Counted from the stretch's first letter, positions 26,467 through 37,114 are shown. The stretch: 64,000 nt of DNA from Shouchella oshimensis (GCF_002019765.1 NZ_KV917380.1:1259858-1323857); one strand, 5' to 3'. Notes: a model not told the origin generated them from the sequence alone. A program made the numbers and translations.

Positions 26467-27102
26467 ATGCGTTTAAGACATAAGCCCTGGGCAAGGGAAG
26501 AATTAAGCAAGCGTCCGGCTATTGTAGTTCAAGATCCTACGACTCAAAAAGGAAATTGGAACGATCTGTTTAACAACGACAACCCGATCTACGTTGAAGT
26601 AGGGACTGGGAAAGGTCAGTTTCTAACAAAAATGGGGATGGCTCACCCTGGCATTAATTTCATTGGTGTTGAACGCTACGAAAGTGTACTACTAACAGCA
26701 ATGGAAAATGTAGAACAAGCAGGGCTAATGAATGTGAAGCTATTAAGTGAAGATGTTGGTGATATAGAGGAATTTTTTGGTGAAAGTGAAGTGGAACGAG
26801 TATTTATAAACTTTACAGATCCTTGGCCGAAAACTCGCCACGCTAAAAGGCGTTTAACGCATCCTTATTATTTAGAGAAGTATCGCCGTATGTTAACAAA
26901 TAATGGAGAAATTCATTTTAAAACTGATAATCAAGGCTTATTCGAGTATTCACTTCATAGCATGTCCAGCTATGGTATGGCATTCAAAAATGTAAGTCTT
27001 GATTTGCATAAAAGCAACATAGAAGGCAATATGATGACAGAGTATGAAGAGAAATTCTCAGCAAAAGGCGATCGCATATACCGTTTAGAAGCAACCTATT
27101 AA
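26467..27102 (+). CDS. trmB: tRNA (guanine-N7-)-methyltransferase
   Basis: 211 residues. Forms m7G46 in the variable loop of tRNA using SAM. SAM motif [14 protein letters not shown] near residue 41, then GVERYESV near 65, and the TrmB signature [20 protein letters not shown] at about 116-135. The basic N-terminus [12 protein letters not shown] is typical of Gram-positive TrmB. ATG follows AAAAGGAGTTAG. A bidirectional terminator separates it from convergent ytzB. Confidence 0.96.
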   Translation: MRLRHKPWAREELSKRPAIVVQDPTTQKGNWNDLFNNDNPIYVEVGTGKGQFLTKMGMAHPGINFIGVERYESVLLTAMENVEQAGLMNVKLLSEDVGDIEEFFGESEVERVFINFTDPWPKTRHAKRRLTHPYYLEKYRRMLTNNGEIHFKTDNQGLFEYSLHSMSSYGMAFKNVSLDLHKSNIEGNMMTEYEEKFSAKGDRIYRLEATY

Positions 27103-27132
27103 AAAAACAAGCCTACATAGGCTTGTTTTTTT
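27103..27132. terminator. Bidirectional terminator trmB/ytzB
   Basis: AAAACAAGCCTA pairs with AGGCTTGTTTT around a 3-nt loop. Confidence 0.88.
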
Positions 27133-27137
27133 ATTTA

Positions 27138-27440
27138 TTAAATTTGATCGAGCTTTAAAAGTACGCCACTTTCTACATCTGCAACAAATTCATATTGTAC
27201 TGGGCCGTCCACGGTTGAGCTTGTAAGCCCACCGCGATAGACTTGATAGGTTAAGCCAAGATGTTCGACGGTTTCAGATTGCATATGAATCCAAGATCCA
27301 TTGATGATATATTCTTGCTTCACAACCGCTTTCACTTTTTTAAGAACTTGTTCAGGCTTTAATTCTGTTGTTTGACAAGCTTTTGAAGCAAGCACACCAA
27401 TTAACACACCTACACCAATGCCGATCGAAAAACGTTTCAA
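27138..27440 (-). CDS. ytzB: Membrane-anchored PepSY-like small protein (YtzB)
   Basis: 100 residues from a TTG start at 27440, which has AAGGAGAGG 7 nt upstream; the frame continues 20 codons further without a ribosome site. The N-terminus FSIGIGVGVLIGVLASKA is a membrane anchor or signal segment; the rest (LKPEQVLKKVKAVV, then YQVYRGGL and QYEFVADVESGVLLKL) has the PepSY-type alpha-beta pattern. B. subtilis YtzB is the likely counterpart. PepSY proteins often modulate extracytoplasmic proteases; no partner is visible here. Confidence 0.82.
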   Translation of the reverse strand: MKRFSIGIGVGVLIGVLASKACQTTELKPEQVLKKVKAVVKQEYIINGSWIHMQSETVEHLGLTYQVYRGGLTSSTVDGPVQYEFVADVESGVLLKLDQI

Positions 27441-27687
27441 ATAGAACCTCTCCTTGTATAAAAAGTAAATGGGAACCAATTGCACAGGAATAGTAGACAA
27501 GTATTGCTATCCCCTTAAACTAGAAATTAAAAACCATCTCTTATGTACGCAACATTACGATACCACATTTTTTGTAAGAAAAGTAACTTTTCTTTCATAA
27601 GCCTTTATAAGGAATAAAATCATTTGCTAGCTTATCAATATGAAGTTTTGTAAAATAGTAAAGATACTAGCTTGTAGGAGGTTCAAA

Positions 27688-28761
27688 ATGAACGATAAAA
27701 CAAAACAAATGTTTAAAACACTAACGGAGCTTGTAGGTCCTCCAGGTTTTGAACACGATGTAAGGGCATACGTGAAACAAGAATTATTAAAGCATACCGA
27801 CGAAATTGTCCAAGATAAATTAGGCAGTATTTTTGGTGTATTAAGAGGGAATTCAGCTGGTCCAAAGGTAATGGTGGCAGGTCATATGGATGAAGTTGGA
27901 TTTTTAGTGACATCGATAAATGAAAAGGGCTTAATTAAATTTCAAACATTAGGCGGTTGGTGGTCACAAGTTCTTCTTGCCCAACGAGTGCAGATTATCA
28001 CAGACAAAGGACCAATTGTCGGTGTTATAGGGTCAACACCACCTCATCTTCTTCAAGATGCACAGCGCTCAAAGCCAATGCCAATTGAAGAAATGTATAT
28101 TGATATTGGTGCTGACGATCGAGAAGATTGCTTGGCTTTAGGAATAAAACCAGGACAACCGATTGCGCTAGAGTGCCCGTTTACGCCAATGGCAAACCCG
28201 AAGAAAATCATGGCAAAAGCGTGGGATAACCGTTATGGTGTTGGCCTTGCAATTGAATTATTAGAAGAATTAAAAGGGGAATCTCTTCCAAATACGTTAT
28301 TCTCAGGAGCGACAGTTCAAGAGGAAGTTGGGCTTAGAGGCGCAGCAACAGCAGCACATTTAATTGAACCTGATTTAAGCTATGTGCTTGATGCTAGTCC
28401 TGCCAACGATGCTACTGGTGGAAAAGACGCATTTGGTCAGTTAGGAAAAGGTGCGCTTGTTCGAATTCACGATCGTACAATGATTACTCATAAAGGAATG
28501 CGTGATTTTGTTTTAGATACAGCGGAATCCAATAACATTCCTTACCAATACTTTATTTCTCCAGGTGGAACAGATGCTGGCCGCATCCATACATCAGGTG
28601 ATGGAGTACCGTCGGCTGTGATTGGGGTTTGCGCACGTTATATTCACACTTCTTCATCCATCTTACATGTTGATGACTACGCTGCAGCAAAAGAGCTACT
28701 GGTCAAACTTGTTCGCTCAACAGATCAATCAACATACGAAAGCTTAACGTCATACGAATGA
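27688..28761 (+). CDS. ytoP: M42 family aminopeptidase (YtoP)
   Basis: 357 residues, cytosolic co-catalytic metallopeptidase of the glutamyl/deblocking aminopeptidase type. Metal site residues are in [12 protein letters not shown] near residue 63, [15 protein letters not shown] near 178 and [16 protein letters not shown] near 210, with [11 protein letters not shown] near 295. Start is ATG 27688 behind TAGGAGG; the frame opens 16 codons earlier without a ribosome site. It overlaps the DUF84 gene by 4 bp (ATGA), indicating coupling. YtoP from B. subtilis is the named relative. Confidence 0.92.
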   Translation: MNDKTKQMFKTLTELVGPPGFEHDVRAYVKQELLKHTDEIVQDKLGSIFGVLRGNSAGPKVMVAGHMDEVGFLVTSINEKGLIKFQTLGGWWSQVLLAQRVQIITDKGPIVGVIGSTPPHLLQDAQRSKPMPIEEMYIDIGADDREDCLALGIKPGQPIALECPFTPMANPKKIMAKAWDNRYGVGLAIELLEELKGESLPNTLFSGATVQEEVGLRGAATAAHLIEPDLSYVLDASPANDATGGKDAFGQLGKGALVRIHDRTMITHKGMRDFVLDTAESNNIPYQYFISPGGTDAGRIHTSGDGVPSAVIGVCARYIHTSSSILHVDDYAAAKELLVKLVRSTDQSTYESLTSYE

Positions 28762-29252
28762 TTACGTTAGCAATAGGTACAAAAAACCCAGCAAAAGTTT
28801 TTGCAGTAAAAGAAACGTTGCTTAAGGAACCGATTAAAATGGAAACGGTCTCTGCACCATCAGGTGTTTCAGACCAGCCATTTTCAAATAATGAAACAAA
28901 GTTAGGGGCGTTAAATCGAGCACAATATGCGAGAGAGAAGATTGACGCTGATGTTGGAATTGGTCTAGAGGGCGGCGTTTATTTACATGAAGGTTTTTAC
29001 TACTTATGTAATTGGGGAGTCATGGTGACCAAAGATGGACAAGTATACGCTGCATCTGGTTTAAGTCTTCCTTTACCGAGGGAATATACGACTGGACTTG
29101 AAGCTGGGAAAGAACTGTCACATATCATAGGAAATGATATCGGCAAAAAAGATGGTGCAGTTGGCCTATTAACAAATGGGCGTATAACACGCAAACAAAT
29201 GTTTGCTCATATTGTAGAGAGTTGTTATGGAATGTATCAATTCAATCAGTAA
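28758..29252 (+). CDS. DUF84 family, probable inosine/xanthosine triphosphatase
   Basis: 164 residues related to YjjX-type house-cleaning NTPases. The N-terminal [11 protein letters not shown]-like segment ([20 protein letters not shown]) is the nucleotide-binding pattern, and [20 protein letters not shown] and GIGLEGGVY continue the family profile. Such enzymes remove deaminated purine nucleotides. It begins inside the ytoP stop (ATGA), so it is made from the ytoP mRNA. A strong terminator follows its stop. Confidence 0.85.
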   Translation: MITLAIGTKNPAKVFAVKETLLKEPIKMETVSAPSGVSDQPFSNNETKLGALNRAQYAREKIDADVGIGLEGGVYLHEGFYYLCNWGVMVTKDGQVYAASGLSLPLPREYTTGLEAGKELSHIIGNDIGKKDGAVGLLTNGRITRKQMFAHIVESCYGMYQFNQ

Positions 29253-29285
29253 AAAAGCAATCGCTTTAAGCGATTGCTTTTTTAT
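29252..29285. terminator. Bidirectional terminator DUF84/ytoQ
   Basis: AAAAGCAATCGCTT pairs AAGCGATTGCTTTT with flanking A- and T-runs. Confidence 0.9.
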
Positions 29286-29293
29286 AATAAAGG

Positions 29294-29740
29294 TTATTCT
29301 TCTGCAAACACATAAGCTAAGATGTCAATAGCTTGCTCAGGCGTTTCAACAACGACTTGAGCTTTATTTGCTAACTCTTTTAAAGCATGGTGTAATTTTT
29401 CGGGACGAATTAAGATAACAGGAATACCGGCTTCTATTGCTCTTGAAGCATCCATAGCCGTGTTCCATTGCTTATACTCTTCTCCAAATAAAGCGATAAC
29501 TACGTCTGATTTCTTCATCAGTAGTTGGGTTCTTAAGTTATTAATGGAAGAAGCAGCTTCGTCCGTCAACATGTTCGAAGGCTGTTTTCCTAAAATCATT
29601 TCGCCAATCTTATCACTTTTGTCATGATTTTCCATTGGCCCTTTAAACTGTAACGGCAAGTTTTGCTTGGTTGCTAAATCCTTTATTTCTTTACGCCAAT
29701 TAGAATGGATTTCTCCAGCTAAATAAACAGTCAGTTCCAT
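29294..29740 (-). CDS. ytoQ: YtoQ family protein
   Basis: 148 residues. The pattern LTVYLAGEIHSNWRKEI at the N-terminus, MKKSDVVIALFGEEYKQWNT in the middle and EAGIPVILIRPE later resemble the nucleoside 2-deoxyribosyltransferase/TIR-like Rossmann fold, but no activity is established for YtoQ. ATG is preceded by AAAGGAG. It is convergent with the DUF84 gene and divergent from the PfoR-like gene. The function is best left open. Confidence 0.88.
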   Translation of the reverse strand: MELTVYLAGEIHSNWRKEIKDLATKQNLPLQFKGPMENHDKSDKIGEMILGKQPSNMLTDEAASSINNLRTQLLMKKSDVVIALFGEEYKQWNTAMDASRAIEAGIPVILIRPEKLHHALKELANKAQVVVETPEQAIDILAYVFAEE

Positions 29741-29879
29741 ATAGATGCTCCTTTTTACTTATTTCTCTATAGTAATGGATATCCTAAAAAAAGAAAATAA
29801 AACCTTTTTGAATGTCTTGTCACATGAAAAGACATGTCGTATTCTAAATAGGGTAAGAATAACTTCTGGAGTGTGAGCG

Positions 29880-30896
29880 ATGCGAGCGTTTTTAACTAAA
29901 AAAGGTGTAAATCCTTCTCTTCGTACCTATTTTATAAAAGCGATGGGGCAAATGACGTTTGGTTTATTTGCGACATTAATTATTGGCATTATGATTCGAA
30001 CGATTGGAGAACAGCTTCAGCTTGAGCACGTAATTGAGCTCGGTCAATTTACAATGGACTTGTATGGTGCGGCTATAGGTGCTGCCGTGGCTTTAGCATT
30101 AGGAGCACCAAACTTTGTTGTGCTTGCGACAGTCGTTTGTGGCGCTGCTGGTGCATTATTTGGAGGACCTGCTGGTAGTTTTCTAGCTGCGGTTGTAGGT
30201 GCTGAAATAGGAAAGCTGGTTGCAGGTGAAACAAAAATAGACATCCTTGTTACTCCTATTGTAACAATTGTTAGTGGCTATACAGTAGCATTCCTACTTG
30301 GTGCGCCAATACAATTTGTGATGCTTTCTATAGGAGAAGCAATCACGTGGGCAACAACTCAATCTCCTTTTGTGATGAGTGGCATTGTTGCTGTGTTAAT
30401 GGGGTTGGCACTGACGGCACCGATATCCAGTGCGGCTATAGCAATTATGCTAGATTTAACGGGAATGACTGCTGCGGCTGCCGCAATCGGTTGTGCAGGT
30501 CAAATGGTCGGATTTGCAGTAGCAAGCTACCGTGATAATCGTGTAAGCGGGTTATTTTCTATCGGAATTGGGACATCGATGCTCCTTATTCCTCATATTA
30601 TAAAAAATCCAAAGATACTTATCCCACCTACTGTGGCAAGCTTTGTAGCTGCACCAATCGGGACAATTGGATTTGGTTTAGTAAACAATGCTGCAGGAGC
30701 AGGAATGGGAACGAGTGGTCTAGTTGGACCAATTATGACTTTTACAGAAATGGGGTTTAGCTGGTTGCTTTTCGCCCAAGTTGTAGTATGCTATGTAGTG
30801 ATACCAGCTATTGTTGCTCTTCTTCTATCCGAGTGGATGAGAACAAAAGGCTGGATAAACGTAAATGACATGAATATCATGCAAAAAGAAAAATGA
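29880..30896 (+). CDS. PTS EIIC-like membrane protein (PfoR/PTS_EIIC_2 family)
   Basis: 338 residues with about 9-10 hydrophobic segments and many Gly/Ala stretches (ALGAPNFVVLATVVCGAAGA, GGPAGSFLAAVVGAEIGK). This is the stand-alone PTS_EIIC_2/PfoR group; no IIA or IIB phosphocarrier genes are beside it, so it may be a sugar transporter working with remote components or a sensor-type membrane protein. The SGLVGPIM and NNAAGAGMGTSG loops are typical of the group. ATG has GGAGTGTGAG before it. ytpP starts 9 bp downstream, so these two are probably co-transcribed. Confidence 0.85.
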   Translation: MRAFLTKKGVNPSLRTYFIKAMGQMTFGLFATLIIGIMIRTIGEQLQLEHVIELGQFTMDLYGAAIGAAVALALGAPNFVVLATVVCGAAGALFGGPAGSFLAAVVGAEIGKLVAGETKIDILVTPIVTIVSGYTVAFLLGAPIQFVMLSIGEAITWATTQSPFVMSGIVAVLMGLALTAPISSAAIAIMLDLTGMTAAAAAIGCAGQMVGFAVASYRDNRVSGLFSIGIGTSMLLIPHIIKNPKILIPPTVASFVAAPIGTIGFGLVNNAAGAGMGTSGLVGPIMTFTEMGFSWLLFAQVVVCYVVIPAIVALLLSEWMRTKGWINVNDMNIMQKEK

Positions 30897-30905
30897 GGTG
30901 CTAAA

Positions 30906-31232
30906 ATGGAACATGTAGCAAGTGTGGAGGAATTTAATAAAATTAAAGAAACGGAAACAGCTGTCTTTTTATTTTCTGCTGACTGGTGTCCAGACTGCCG
31001 AGTAATTGAACCATTTTTACCGCGATTAGAAGTAGATTATCCGACATTTACTTTTTATTACGTTGATCGAGATCAATTGTTAGATGTATGCATTGCTCAT
31101 GATATCTTTGGTATTCCAAGCTTTCTTGCTTTTTCAGAAGGAAAAGAGGTAGCACGATTTGTTTCAAAAGATCGTAAAACAGAAGAAGAAATTCAAACAT
31201 TCTTAACAGAAGCGGAAACAAAAGTCGGCTAG
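30906..31232 (+). CDS. ytpP: Thioredoxin-like protein (YtpP)
   Basis: 108 residues with the thioredoxin active site WCPDC (residues 27-31, in SADWCPDCRVIEPFLP) and the cis-proline loop FGIPSFLAF near 75. No signal peptide, so it is cytosolic. The CPDC motif differs from the CGPC of TrxA. Proteins of this type have been linked to bacillithiol or disulfide chemistry in Bacillus, but the target is not set. ATG follows GAGGTG. Its stop is joined to a terminator, and the ytpQ-ytpR block follows. Confidence 0.9.
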   Translation: MEHVASVEEFNKIKETETAVFLFSADWCPDCRVIEPFLPRLEVDYPTFTFYYVDRDQLLDVCIAHDIFGIPSFLAFSEGKEVARFVSKDRKTEEEIQTFLTEAETKVG

Positions 31233-31259
31233 GAAGGTGAAACCACCTCCTAGCTTTTT
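31228..31259 (+). terminator. Terminator of ytpP
   Basis: GCTAGGA-GGTG pairs CCACC-TCCTAGC followed by T5. Confidence 0.85.
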
Positions 31260-31307
31260 CGTTTGACCACATTCATGTTAAACTTAGAAAGAGAAGGAGG
31301 GTTAACA

Positions 31308-32108
31308 TTGAATCTTCAAACCTTTAGGAAACAGATTGAAAACAAACTGCAACGAGATGGCTGGACCATCCGTTATGATCATAAAGAAAGCACGTTACGA
31401 GTTGAGGATCCGTCTATTAATAAAGGTGTGACATTAGCGCTTAAACCATTATTAGCAAGGTGGGAGCGAAAAGAATATGATGCGATTGATGAAGCCATTC
31501 GTCATGTACGAGTTGGTTTAGAATCAATGAAAGAAAAAATCTCGCTTGAAGGGAAAGAGAAACAAATTTTCCCAGTTATTCGTGCGGCGTCATTCCCAGA
31601 AGAAACGAAAGACGGTAAAAAATTAATTTTTGATGAGCACACGGCAGAGACAAGAATTTATTATGCACTTGACTTAGGTGAAACGTACACTTTACTTGAC
31701 GAACAGCTCCTAGCTAATAGTCCAATAAGCATAAAAGAATTAAAAGAAATTGCGCTGTTTAACGTGCGGTCACTTGATTGCCCATTAAAAAAGGATGAGG
31801 TAGCTGGAAATACGTTTTACTTTGTGAGTGCGAACGATGGTTATGATGCCAGTAGAGTGCTTGATCAATCATTCATTGAAAAAATGGAACAACAGGTACA
31901 AGGGGAACTTGCTATGGCAATTCCACACCAAGATTCTTTAATTATTGCAGACATTCAAAATCATACTGGCTACGATGTGTTAGGACAAATGGCCTTGCAA
32001 TTTTTTAGGACAGGTCGCATTCCAGTAACGGCATTGCCTTTCGCTGTCGAAAATGGCGAACTTGAGCCTGTGTTTATTTTGGCACAAAAAAAGCCTAAAG
32101 ACCGATAG
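31308..32108 (+). CDS. ytpQ: DUF1444 protein (YtpQ)
   Basis: 266 residues from a TTG start at 31308 with AGAAGGAGGG 6 nt upstream; the frame is open 15 codons earlier but without a site and through the likely promoter. The sequence matches DUF1444 (YtpQ): LQRDGWTIRYDHKESTLRVE near the N-terminus, FPVIRAASFPEETKDGK in the middle, and VSANDGYDASRVLDQSFI near residue 190. Soluble, cytosolic, function unknown. It is conserved beside ytpP and ytpR in Bacillus. Confidence 0.88.
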   Translation: MNLQTFRKQIENKLQRDGWTIRYDHKESTLRVEDPSINKGVTLALKPLLARWERKEYDAIDEAIRHVRVGLESMKEKISLEGKEKQIFPVIRAASFPEETKDGKKLIFDEHTAETRIYYALDLGETYTLLDEQLLANSPISIKELKEIALFNVRSLDCPLKKDEVAGNTFYFVSANDGYDASRVLDQSFIEKMEQQVQGELAMAIPHQDSLIIADIQNHTGYDVLGQMALQFFRTGRIPVTALPFAVENGELEPVFILAQKKPKDR

Positions 32109-32172
32109 TACATCCGAACAGGATTCAGTATACTAGAAACGCTACACATAATTGTAGCAAGAGGAGAAGAAG

Positions 32173-32775
32173 ATGAACGCTTTTTATAACAAAAAAGGAA
32201 TTGGCGATGTTTTATTACTTGTGAAAGAGCAAGTAGGCATCGACGATCGATTCGTTGAGCAACATGGTGATTTTGTACAAATTAGTAAACGTGAATCTGG
32301 GGAAGTAGTAGGAATAAATGTGTTAAATGCTTCAAATTACGGAACGATTGATGGTGAAGGTGCGATTGACTTAACAGAAGAGCTTCAAACTCTTCTTAAA
32401 AAGGCGGCAAAGGAAAATGGTCAAGTGATTAAACTTGATTTAGAGCAGAAGCCTTTATTTGTTGTAGGCTATATCGATGCCTGTGAACAACATACGAACG
32501 CCGACAAGTTATCTGTGTGTCGTGTAAATATTGGAGACGAAACCGTGCAAATCGTATGTGGTGCTCCAAACGTAAAAGCAGGTCAAAAAGTTGTTGTTGC
32601 AAAAGTTGGTGCAGTTATGCCGAGTGGGATGGTCATTAAAGAGGCAAAATTGCGAGGAGAAGAGTCTTACGGTATGATTTGCTCCGCAAAAGAGTTAGGC
32701 CTACAAGATGCCCCTTCAGAAAAAGGCATACTTGTTTTACCTGAGGATAAAGTTGTAGGTTCTGCATTTCTATAA
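32173..32775 (+). CDS. ytpR: tRNA-binding-domain protein (YtpR)
   Basis: 200 residues. The C-terminal half is an EMAP/Arc1p-type OB-fold: [20 protein letters not shown] near residue 97, [20 protein letters not shown] near 124, then [20 protein letters not shown]. The same domain begins PheT and ends MetG, but here it stands alone with a YtpR-specific N-terminal domain. It probably binds tRNA; its role is unknown. ATG follows AGAGGAGAAG. It precedes sftA by a 61-bp gap containing a weak hairpin. Confidence 0.92.
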   Translation: MNAFYNKKGIGDVLLLVKEQVGIDDRFVEQHGDFVQISKRESGEVVGINVLNASNYGTIDGEGAIDLTEELQTLLKKAAKENGQVIKLDLEQKPLFVVGYIDACEQHTNADKLSVCRVNIGDETVQIVCGAPNVKAGQKVVVAKVGAVMPSGMVIKEAKLRGEESYGMICSAKELGLQDAPSEKGILVLPEDKVVGSAFL

Positions 32776-32836
32776 TTGTAAATGGGGGGCTGGCTTTCTT
32801 ACGACTGCCAGCTCTTTGACATCAGGTGGTGAAAAG

Positions 32837-35434
32837 ATGAGTATTTGGAATAAGTGGGCACGTTTTTTTAAAGGGGACGACGAGGAAAGAGACTCGGAAC
32901 TAGAAAAACCCCTCATCCATGACGAACGTAATGAACAAATGCGTAGCAAGAACACTAAAGAAGAAGAATTAGAAGAAGCGCGGATGACGTTTTATTATGG
33001 GTATGCCCATCACAATGATAAAGGTACGAAAGAAGCAGTTAATAAAAATGAGCAAAGTAGTGGAAAGCACTCAAAAAAGAGTTTGAATAACCGTGTGACG
33101 AATGTAGGGAATTCAACTTTCTTTCAAGGCAATTTTAAACCGACAGCTACGCCATCTCCTATACATGGACTACCTAAAGATCCGATACGAGATAATAGTG
33201 ATTACAATTGGTTATTACGTACTACGCGACAGTCGCAACAGACATTTATGGAGCGTATAAATGAAAAGGATCATCATCTTAGTCAAGAGAGTGACCAAGA
33301 AGATGTTCATCAGTCTCTTCAGCCGAAAGTAGATGCCGAGCATGCGGAACATTTTGAAGATGTTGCGATAGTGAGAAAGACGTCAGAGCAGTTGGCTGAG
33401 AAAGAAGGTTTAAAGGCTGAAAAGCAGACTACATACGGTTCAGATGACAAGAAAGAATCAACACGTTTTCATACAACGGATCAAACTGTTTTGCCTATAC
33501 TGAAATCGAGCAGAACGGTTGTGTCAAAAGAGATAGCGTCTAAGCGAGCTGAAGCTGTGGAACAAGAAGACACAGAATCGAAACAAGCTGATGCAGAAAT
33601 CGCTGTTCAAGAAAAGGAAGAGCTAAAACAAGTTGAAGCTGTGGAACAAGAAGACACAGAATCGAAACAAGCTGATGCAGAAATCGTTGTTCAAGAAAAG
33701 GAAGAGCCAAAACAAGTTGAAGCTGTGGAACAAGAAGACACAGAATCGAAACAAGCTGACACGGAAATCGCTGTTCAAGAAAAGGAAGAGCTAAAACAAG
33801 TTGAAGCTGTGGAACAAGAAGGTATCTCAAACCAAGCTGTGGAACAAGATGAAGGAGAGCAAAGGCAAGCAACTAATCAATTGGTTGTATCAGAACACCA
33901 GCAGCAGCGACATGTGAAACAGGCACCTTCTCAGGGGAGCGACGCGAAAGAGCATCGAAAAGAAATCCCATTTAATGTGTTAATGTTACCTTCAGATCGC
34001 AGGAAGAAAAAAGAGTATCAAGAGCAAAAAAGAACGAGTGCTTATGAACCGCCACCGCTCAAACTGCTTTTATATCCGGAGCGAACGACAGATGATGATG
34101 GTGCTTGGCTCGATGAACAAGCTACTTTACTAGAGGAAACCCTTCAAAGTTTTCATGTAGATGCAAAAGTGGTCAATCGTACTAAAGGTCCAGCTGTGAC
34201 TCGCTTTGAAATTCAACCTGCACGAGGCGTAAAAGTAAATAAAATTACAAATCTAACAGATGACATCAAGTTGTCACTTGCTGCTAAAGATATACGAATT
34301 GAAGCACCAATTCCTGGTAAGAACGCTATCGGCATTGAAGTGCCTAATCGAACTTCAAACCCGGTTATGTTAAGGGAAATTTTGCGAAGAGATGTATTTC
34401 GAAACCCAACTTCTCCCTTAACTGCAGCATTAGGTCTTGATATATCTGGTAACCCTGTTGTGACAGATCTTAATAAAATGCCTCATGGGCTTGTGGCAGG
34501 AGCTACTGGTTCGGGAAAAAGTGTATGTATAAACTCAATTTTGATTAGCCTATTGTATAAAGCTTCTCCAGAAGAATTAAAGCTTCTTTTAGTTGATCCG
34601 AAAATGGTTGAACTGGCTCCATATCACGATATACCCCATCTGCTTGCACCTGTCATTACAGATCCGAAGCAAGCTACAGCGTCATTAAAATGGGTTGTTC
34701 AAGAAATGGAAAGACGGTACGAGCTCTTTAGTCAAATGCGGGTTCGGGACATCGAGAAGTACAACGAACGTTATGACAAGCTTCCATATATCCTTGTTGT
34801 AATCGATGAGCTAGCTGACCTTATGATGGTATCACCTCAAGATGTCGAAGATGCAATATGCCGTATTGCTCAAAAGGCGAGGGCATGTGGAATTCATTTG
34901 CTTTTAGCTACGCAAAGACCTTCAGTTGATGTTATAACAGGACTCATCAAGGCGAACATTCCTACTCGAATTGCGTTTTCTGTCTCGTCTCAAACCGATT
35001 CAAGAACCATTTTAGATATGGGGGGCGCTGAACGTTTACTTGGCAGAGGAGATATGCTGTTTCATGAAAATGGTGCTTCCAAACCTGTACGAGTTCAAGG
35101 TACATTCGTTTCCGACGATGAAATTGAAGCCGTCATTGAGTATGTGAAAAAGCAAGGAACACCTAACTATGCATTTGAGAGTGAGACGATTGAAAAGGTG
35201 TTTGAGCAAACGGAACAGGCTGATGAACTGTTTGAAGATGCTTGCTACTTTGTTGTCGAGCAAGGTTCTGCTTCAGCTTCGAGTATTCAGCGTCGTTTTC
35301 GTGTAGGCTATAACCGAGCAGCAAGGCTTATCGATATGATGGAACAAAGAGGGGTTATATCAGGTGCTATGGGTAGTAAGCCAAGAACGGTACTTGCAAC
35401 AGAGGATCAGTTAAAGGAATCAGATTTAGCTTGA
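32837..35434 (+). CDS. sftA: Soluble DNA translocase SftA (FtsK/SpoIIIE family)
   Basis: 865 residues from ATG 32837, preceded by AGGTGGTG. It has no membrane segments, unlike SpoIIIE, matching the cytosolic SftA (YtpST) that clears DNA from the closing septum. The N-terminal 400 residues are charged, low-complexity linker, including three perfect-length 28-residue repeats (residues 239-322). The motor domain has Walker [14 protein letters not shown] near 555, Walker [18 protein letters not shown] near 650 and [19 protein letters not shown] near 695. The C-terminal gamma winged helix [20 protein letters not shown] reads KOPS/SRS-type sites. Confidence 0.96.
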   Translation: MSIWNKWARFFKGDDEERDSELEKPLIHDERNEQMRSKNTKEEELEEARMTFYYGYAHHNDKGTKEAVNKNEQSSGKHSKKSLNNRVTNVGNSTFFQGNFKPTATPSPIHGLPKDPIRDNSDYNWLLRTTRQSQQTFMERINEKDHHLSQESDQEDVHQSLQPKVDAEHAEHFEDVAIVRKTSEQLAEKEGLKAEKQTTYGSDDKKESTRFHTTDQTVLPILKSSRTVVSKEIASKRAEAVEQEDTESKQADAEIAVQEKEELKQVEAVEQEDTESKQADAEIVVQEKEEPKQVEAVEQEDTESKQADTEIAVQEKEELKQVEAVEQEGISNQAVEQDEGEQRQATNQLVVSEHQQQRHVKQAPSQGSDAKEHRKEIPFNVLMLPSDRRKKKEYQEQKRTSAYEPPPLKLLLYPERTTDDDGAWLDEQATLLEETLQSFHVDAKVVNRTKGPAVTRFEIQPARGVKVNKITNLTDDIKLSLAAKDIRIEAPIPGKNAIGIEVPNRTSNPVMLREILRRDVFRNPTSPLTAALGLDISGNPVVTDLNKMPHGLVAGATGSGKSVCINSILISLLYKASPEELKLLLVDPKMVELAPYHDIPHLLAPVITDPKQATASLKWVVQEMERRYELFSQMRVRDIEKYNERYDKLPYILVVIDELADLMMVSPQDVEDAICRIAQKARACGIHLLLATQRPSVDVITGLIKANIPTRIAFSVSSQTDSRTILDMGGAERLLGRGDMLFHENGASKPVRVQGTFVSDDEIEAVIEYVKKQGTPNYAFESETIEKVFEQTEQADELFEDACYFVVEQGSASASSIQRRFRVGYNRAARLIDMMEQRGVISGAMGSKPRTVLATEDQLKESDLA
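33551..33822 (+). repeat. 84-bp in-frame tandem repeat inside sftA
   Basis: Three full units begin at 33551, 33635 and 33719, with a partial fourth at 33803. Each encodes 28 residues ([25 protein letters not shown]). Units differ by only a few bases, indicating recent expansion. The lattice is exact in frame. Confidence 0.95.
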
Positions 35435-35603
35435 ACTTGAGAAATATACAAAATTTATATATGATATGTATTGGAAAGCGATGGATTAGTATGATTGATC
35501 GGACCTTTTAACGGTTACGGCATATACTAACCATTATTAGCGGAAATTTAGTGATTGGATCTGCACCTAGAGAAACCTAGGGCTTAGATTGGAGGCTTTA
35601 TCA

Positions 35604-36911
35604 TTGACAACATACCATTTTACCGGAATTAAAGGCTCTGGTATGAGTGCTTTGGCACAAATATTAGATGATATGGAAGAAGACGTTCAAGGATCGGACA
35701 TTACAGAAACGATTTTCACCCAGAAACCATTAGAACAAAAAGGGATTCCTTTACTCCCTTTTTCAGCAGAGAATATTAAAGAACAACAGCACGTCATTAT
35801 GTCAGCAGCCTATGGGGAGACACATGAAGAAATTATTCGTGCTCGTGAGTTAGGTTTAAAAGTAGATGTATATCCACAGTTTTTAGGAACATTTATTTCG
35901 CAATTCACTAGTGTAGCCATTACAGGCTCTCATGGTAAAACATCGACTACTGGTTTACTTGCTCACGTATTAGGCTCAATAAAACCTACCTCTTATTTGA
36001 TAGGTGACGGAACTGGGAAAGGTACGAGTAACTCTGACTATTTCGTTTTTGAAGCATGTGAATATCGTCGTCATTTTCTAAATTACTCTCCTGATTACTG
36101 CATTATGACGAATATTGACTTTGATCACCCAGATTATTTTTCAAGTGTAGCAGACGTAATTAATGCCTTTCAGGAAATGGCAAGTCAAGTAAAGAAAGCA
36201 ATCATTGCTTGTGGTGATGATGAACATTTACAAGAACTCAAAGCCAATGTACCTATATTGTATTATGGGCTAAATGAAGACAATGATTTTCAGGCAAGAG
36301 AGATTAAAAGCACAGATGAAGGCACTGTATTCGATGTTTATATTCGTGGTGACCTATACGGCACGTTCTTAATTCCTGGTTTTGGCGACCATAATGTGAA
36401 GAACGCGCTAGCAATTATTGCGCTATGTCATTATGAAGGTCTTCAGTATGAGGATGTAACCAAGCACTTGAAAACATTTGCAGGTGTAAAAAGAAGGTTT
36501 AGTGAGAAAGTATTCGGCTCGCAAGTATTGATTGACGACTATGCTCATCATCCAACTGAAATTGCTGCAACGATTGAAGCAACAAAGAAAAAATATAAAA
36601 ATCGAAAAGTAACAGCGATTTTTCAACCGCACACCTTTACACGTACTAAAGCTTTTTTGCAAGAATTTGCTGATGCTCTTAGCCAAGCGGATACGGTGTA
36701 TTTGTGTGATATTTTTGGCTCAGCAAGAGAAGACCAAGGTTCCCTTACGATAGAGCAGTTGCAACAGCTCATTAATGGAAGTCACCTTATGAATGAAGGG
36801 GATATTGACGGTTTGCAAGCTCATGAGCATGAAGTACTTTTATTCATGGGAGCCGGGGATATACAAAAATATCAAAAAGCGTATGAGATTAGTCAGAAAA
36901 AGAGCGGCTAA
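35604..36911 (+). CDS. murC: UDP-N-acetylmuramate-L-alanine ligase
   Basis: 435 residues. Adds L-alanine to UDP-MurNAc in peptidoglycan precursor synthesis, in the cytosol. Start is TTG 35604 with GGAGG 9 nt upstream; the frame begins 5 codons earlier inside the ribosome site, and the family begins 'M-T-x-YHF'. Motifs: [15 protein letters not shown] (UDP binding), [15 protein letters not shown] near 110 (P-loop), [13 protein letters not shown] and [10 protein letters not shown] near 175, and [16 protein letters not shown] near 312. It follows sftA, as in B. subtilis, and ends at a strong terminator. Confidence 0.96.
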   Translation: MTTYHFTGIKGSGMSALAQILDDMEEDVQGSDITETIFTQKPLEQKGIPLLPFSAENIKEQQHVIMSAAYGETHEEIIRARELGLKVDVYPQFLGTFISQFTSVAITGSHGKTSTTGLLAHVLGSIKPTSYLIGDGTGKGTSNSDYFVFEACEYRRHFLNYSPDYCIMTNIDFDHPDYFSSVADVINAFQEMASQVKKAIIACGDDEHLQELKANVPILYYGLNEDNDFQAREIKSTDEGTVFDVYIRGDLYGTFLIPGFGDHNVKNALAIIALCHYEGLQYEDVTKHLKTFAGVKRRFSEKVFGSQVLIDDYAHHPTEIAATIEATKKKYKNRKVTAIFQPHTFTRTKAFLQEFADALSQADTVYLCDIFGSAREDQGSLTIEQLQQLINGSHLMNEGDIDGLQAHEHEVLLFMGAGDIQKYQKAYEISQKKSG

Positions 36912-36942
36912 TGCATAGTTTCTGTCTATTGAGGGTATAAAG

Positions 36943-36972
36943 AGGTAACCGAGAATATTGGTTACCTTTTTT
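36943..36972 (+). terminator. Terminator of murC
   Basis: AGGTAACC pairs GGTTACCT followed by T5. Confidence 0.88.
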
Positions 36973-37064
36973 GCTTTGTTTTTTAACCAATTCATCATGC
37001 AAGTAAGAAGGAATTTAACTGAAGGTGTCGAATTACTTTTTCCAACCCCTAATTTGAATCTTTT

Positions 37065-37089
37065 GTTTTAAGATAGTAAAATTGGGTAA
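37065..37089 (+). promoter_or_regulatory. Sigma-B-type promoter before ytxGH
   Basis: GTTTTA (37065-37070), 13-bp spacer, GGGTAA (37084-37089) fits the general-stress consensus GTTTAA-N12-15-GGGTAT. The ytxGHJ operon of B. subtilis is known to be stress/sigma-B and sigma-H linked. It lies 26 bp before the ytxG start. Confidence 0.65.
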
Positions 37090-37114
37090 AGAACAAGAGG
37101 AGGGGGTATGCTAA

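Noticed and set aside
33551-33822. CRISPR array
   Set aside because: Units are contiguous without spacers and in frame with sftA; they are a coding tandem repeat. No other spaced repeat array was seen.
33540-33872. Leucine-rich repetitive ORF on the minus strand over sftA
   Set aside because: It only reflects the 84-bp repeats of sftA in antisense; no ribosome site.
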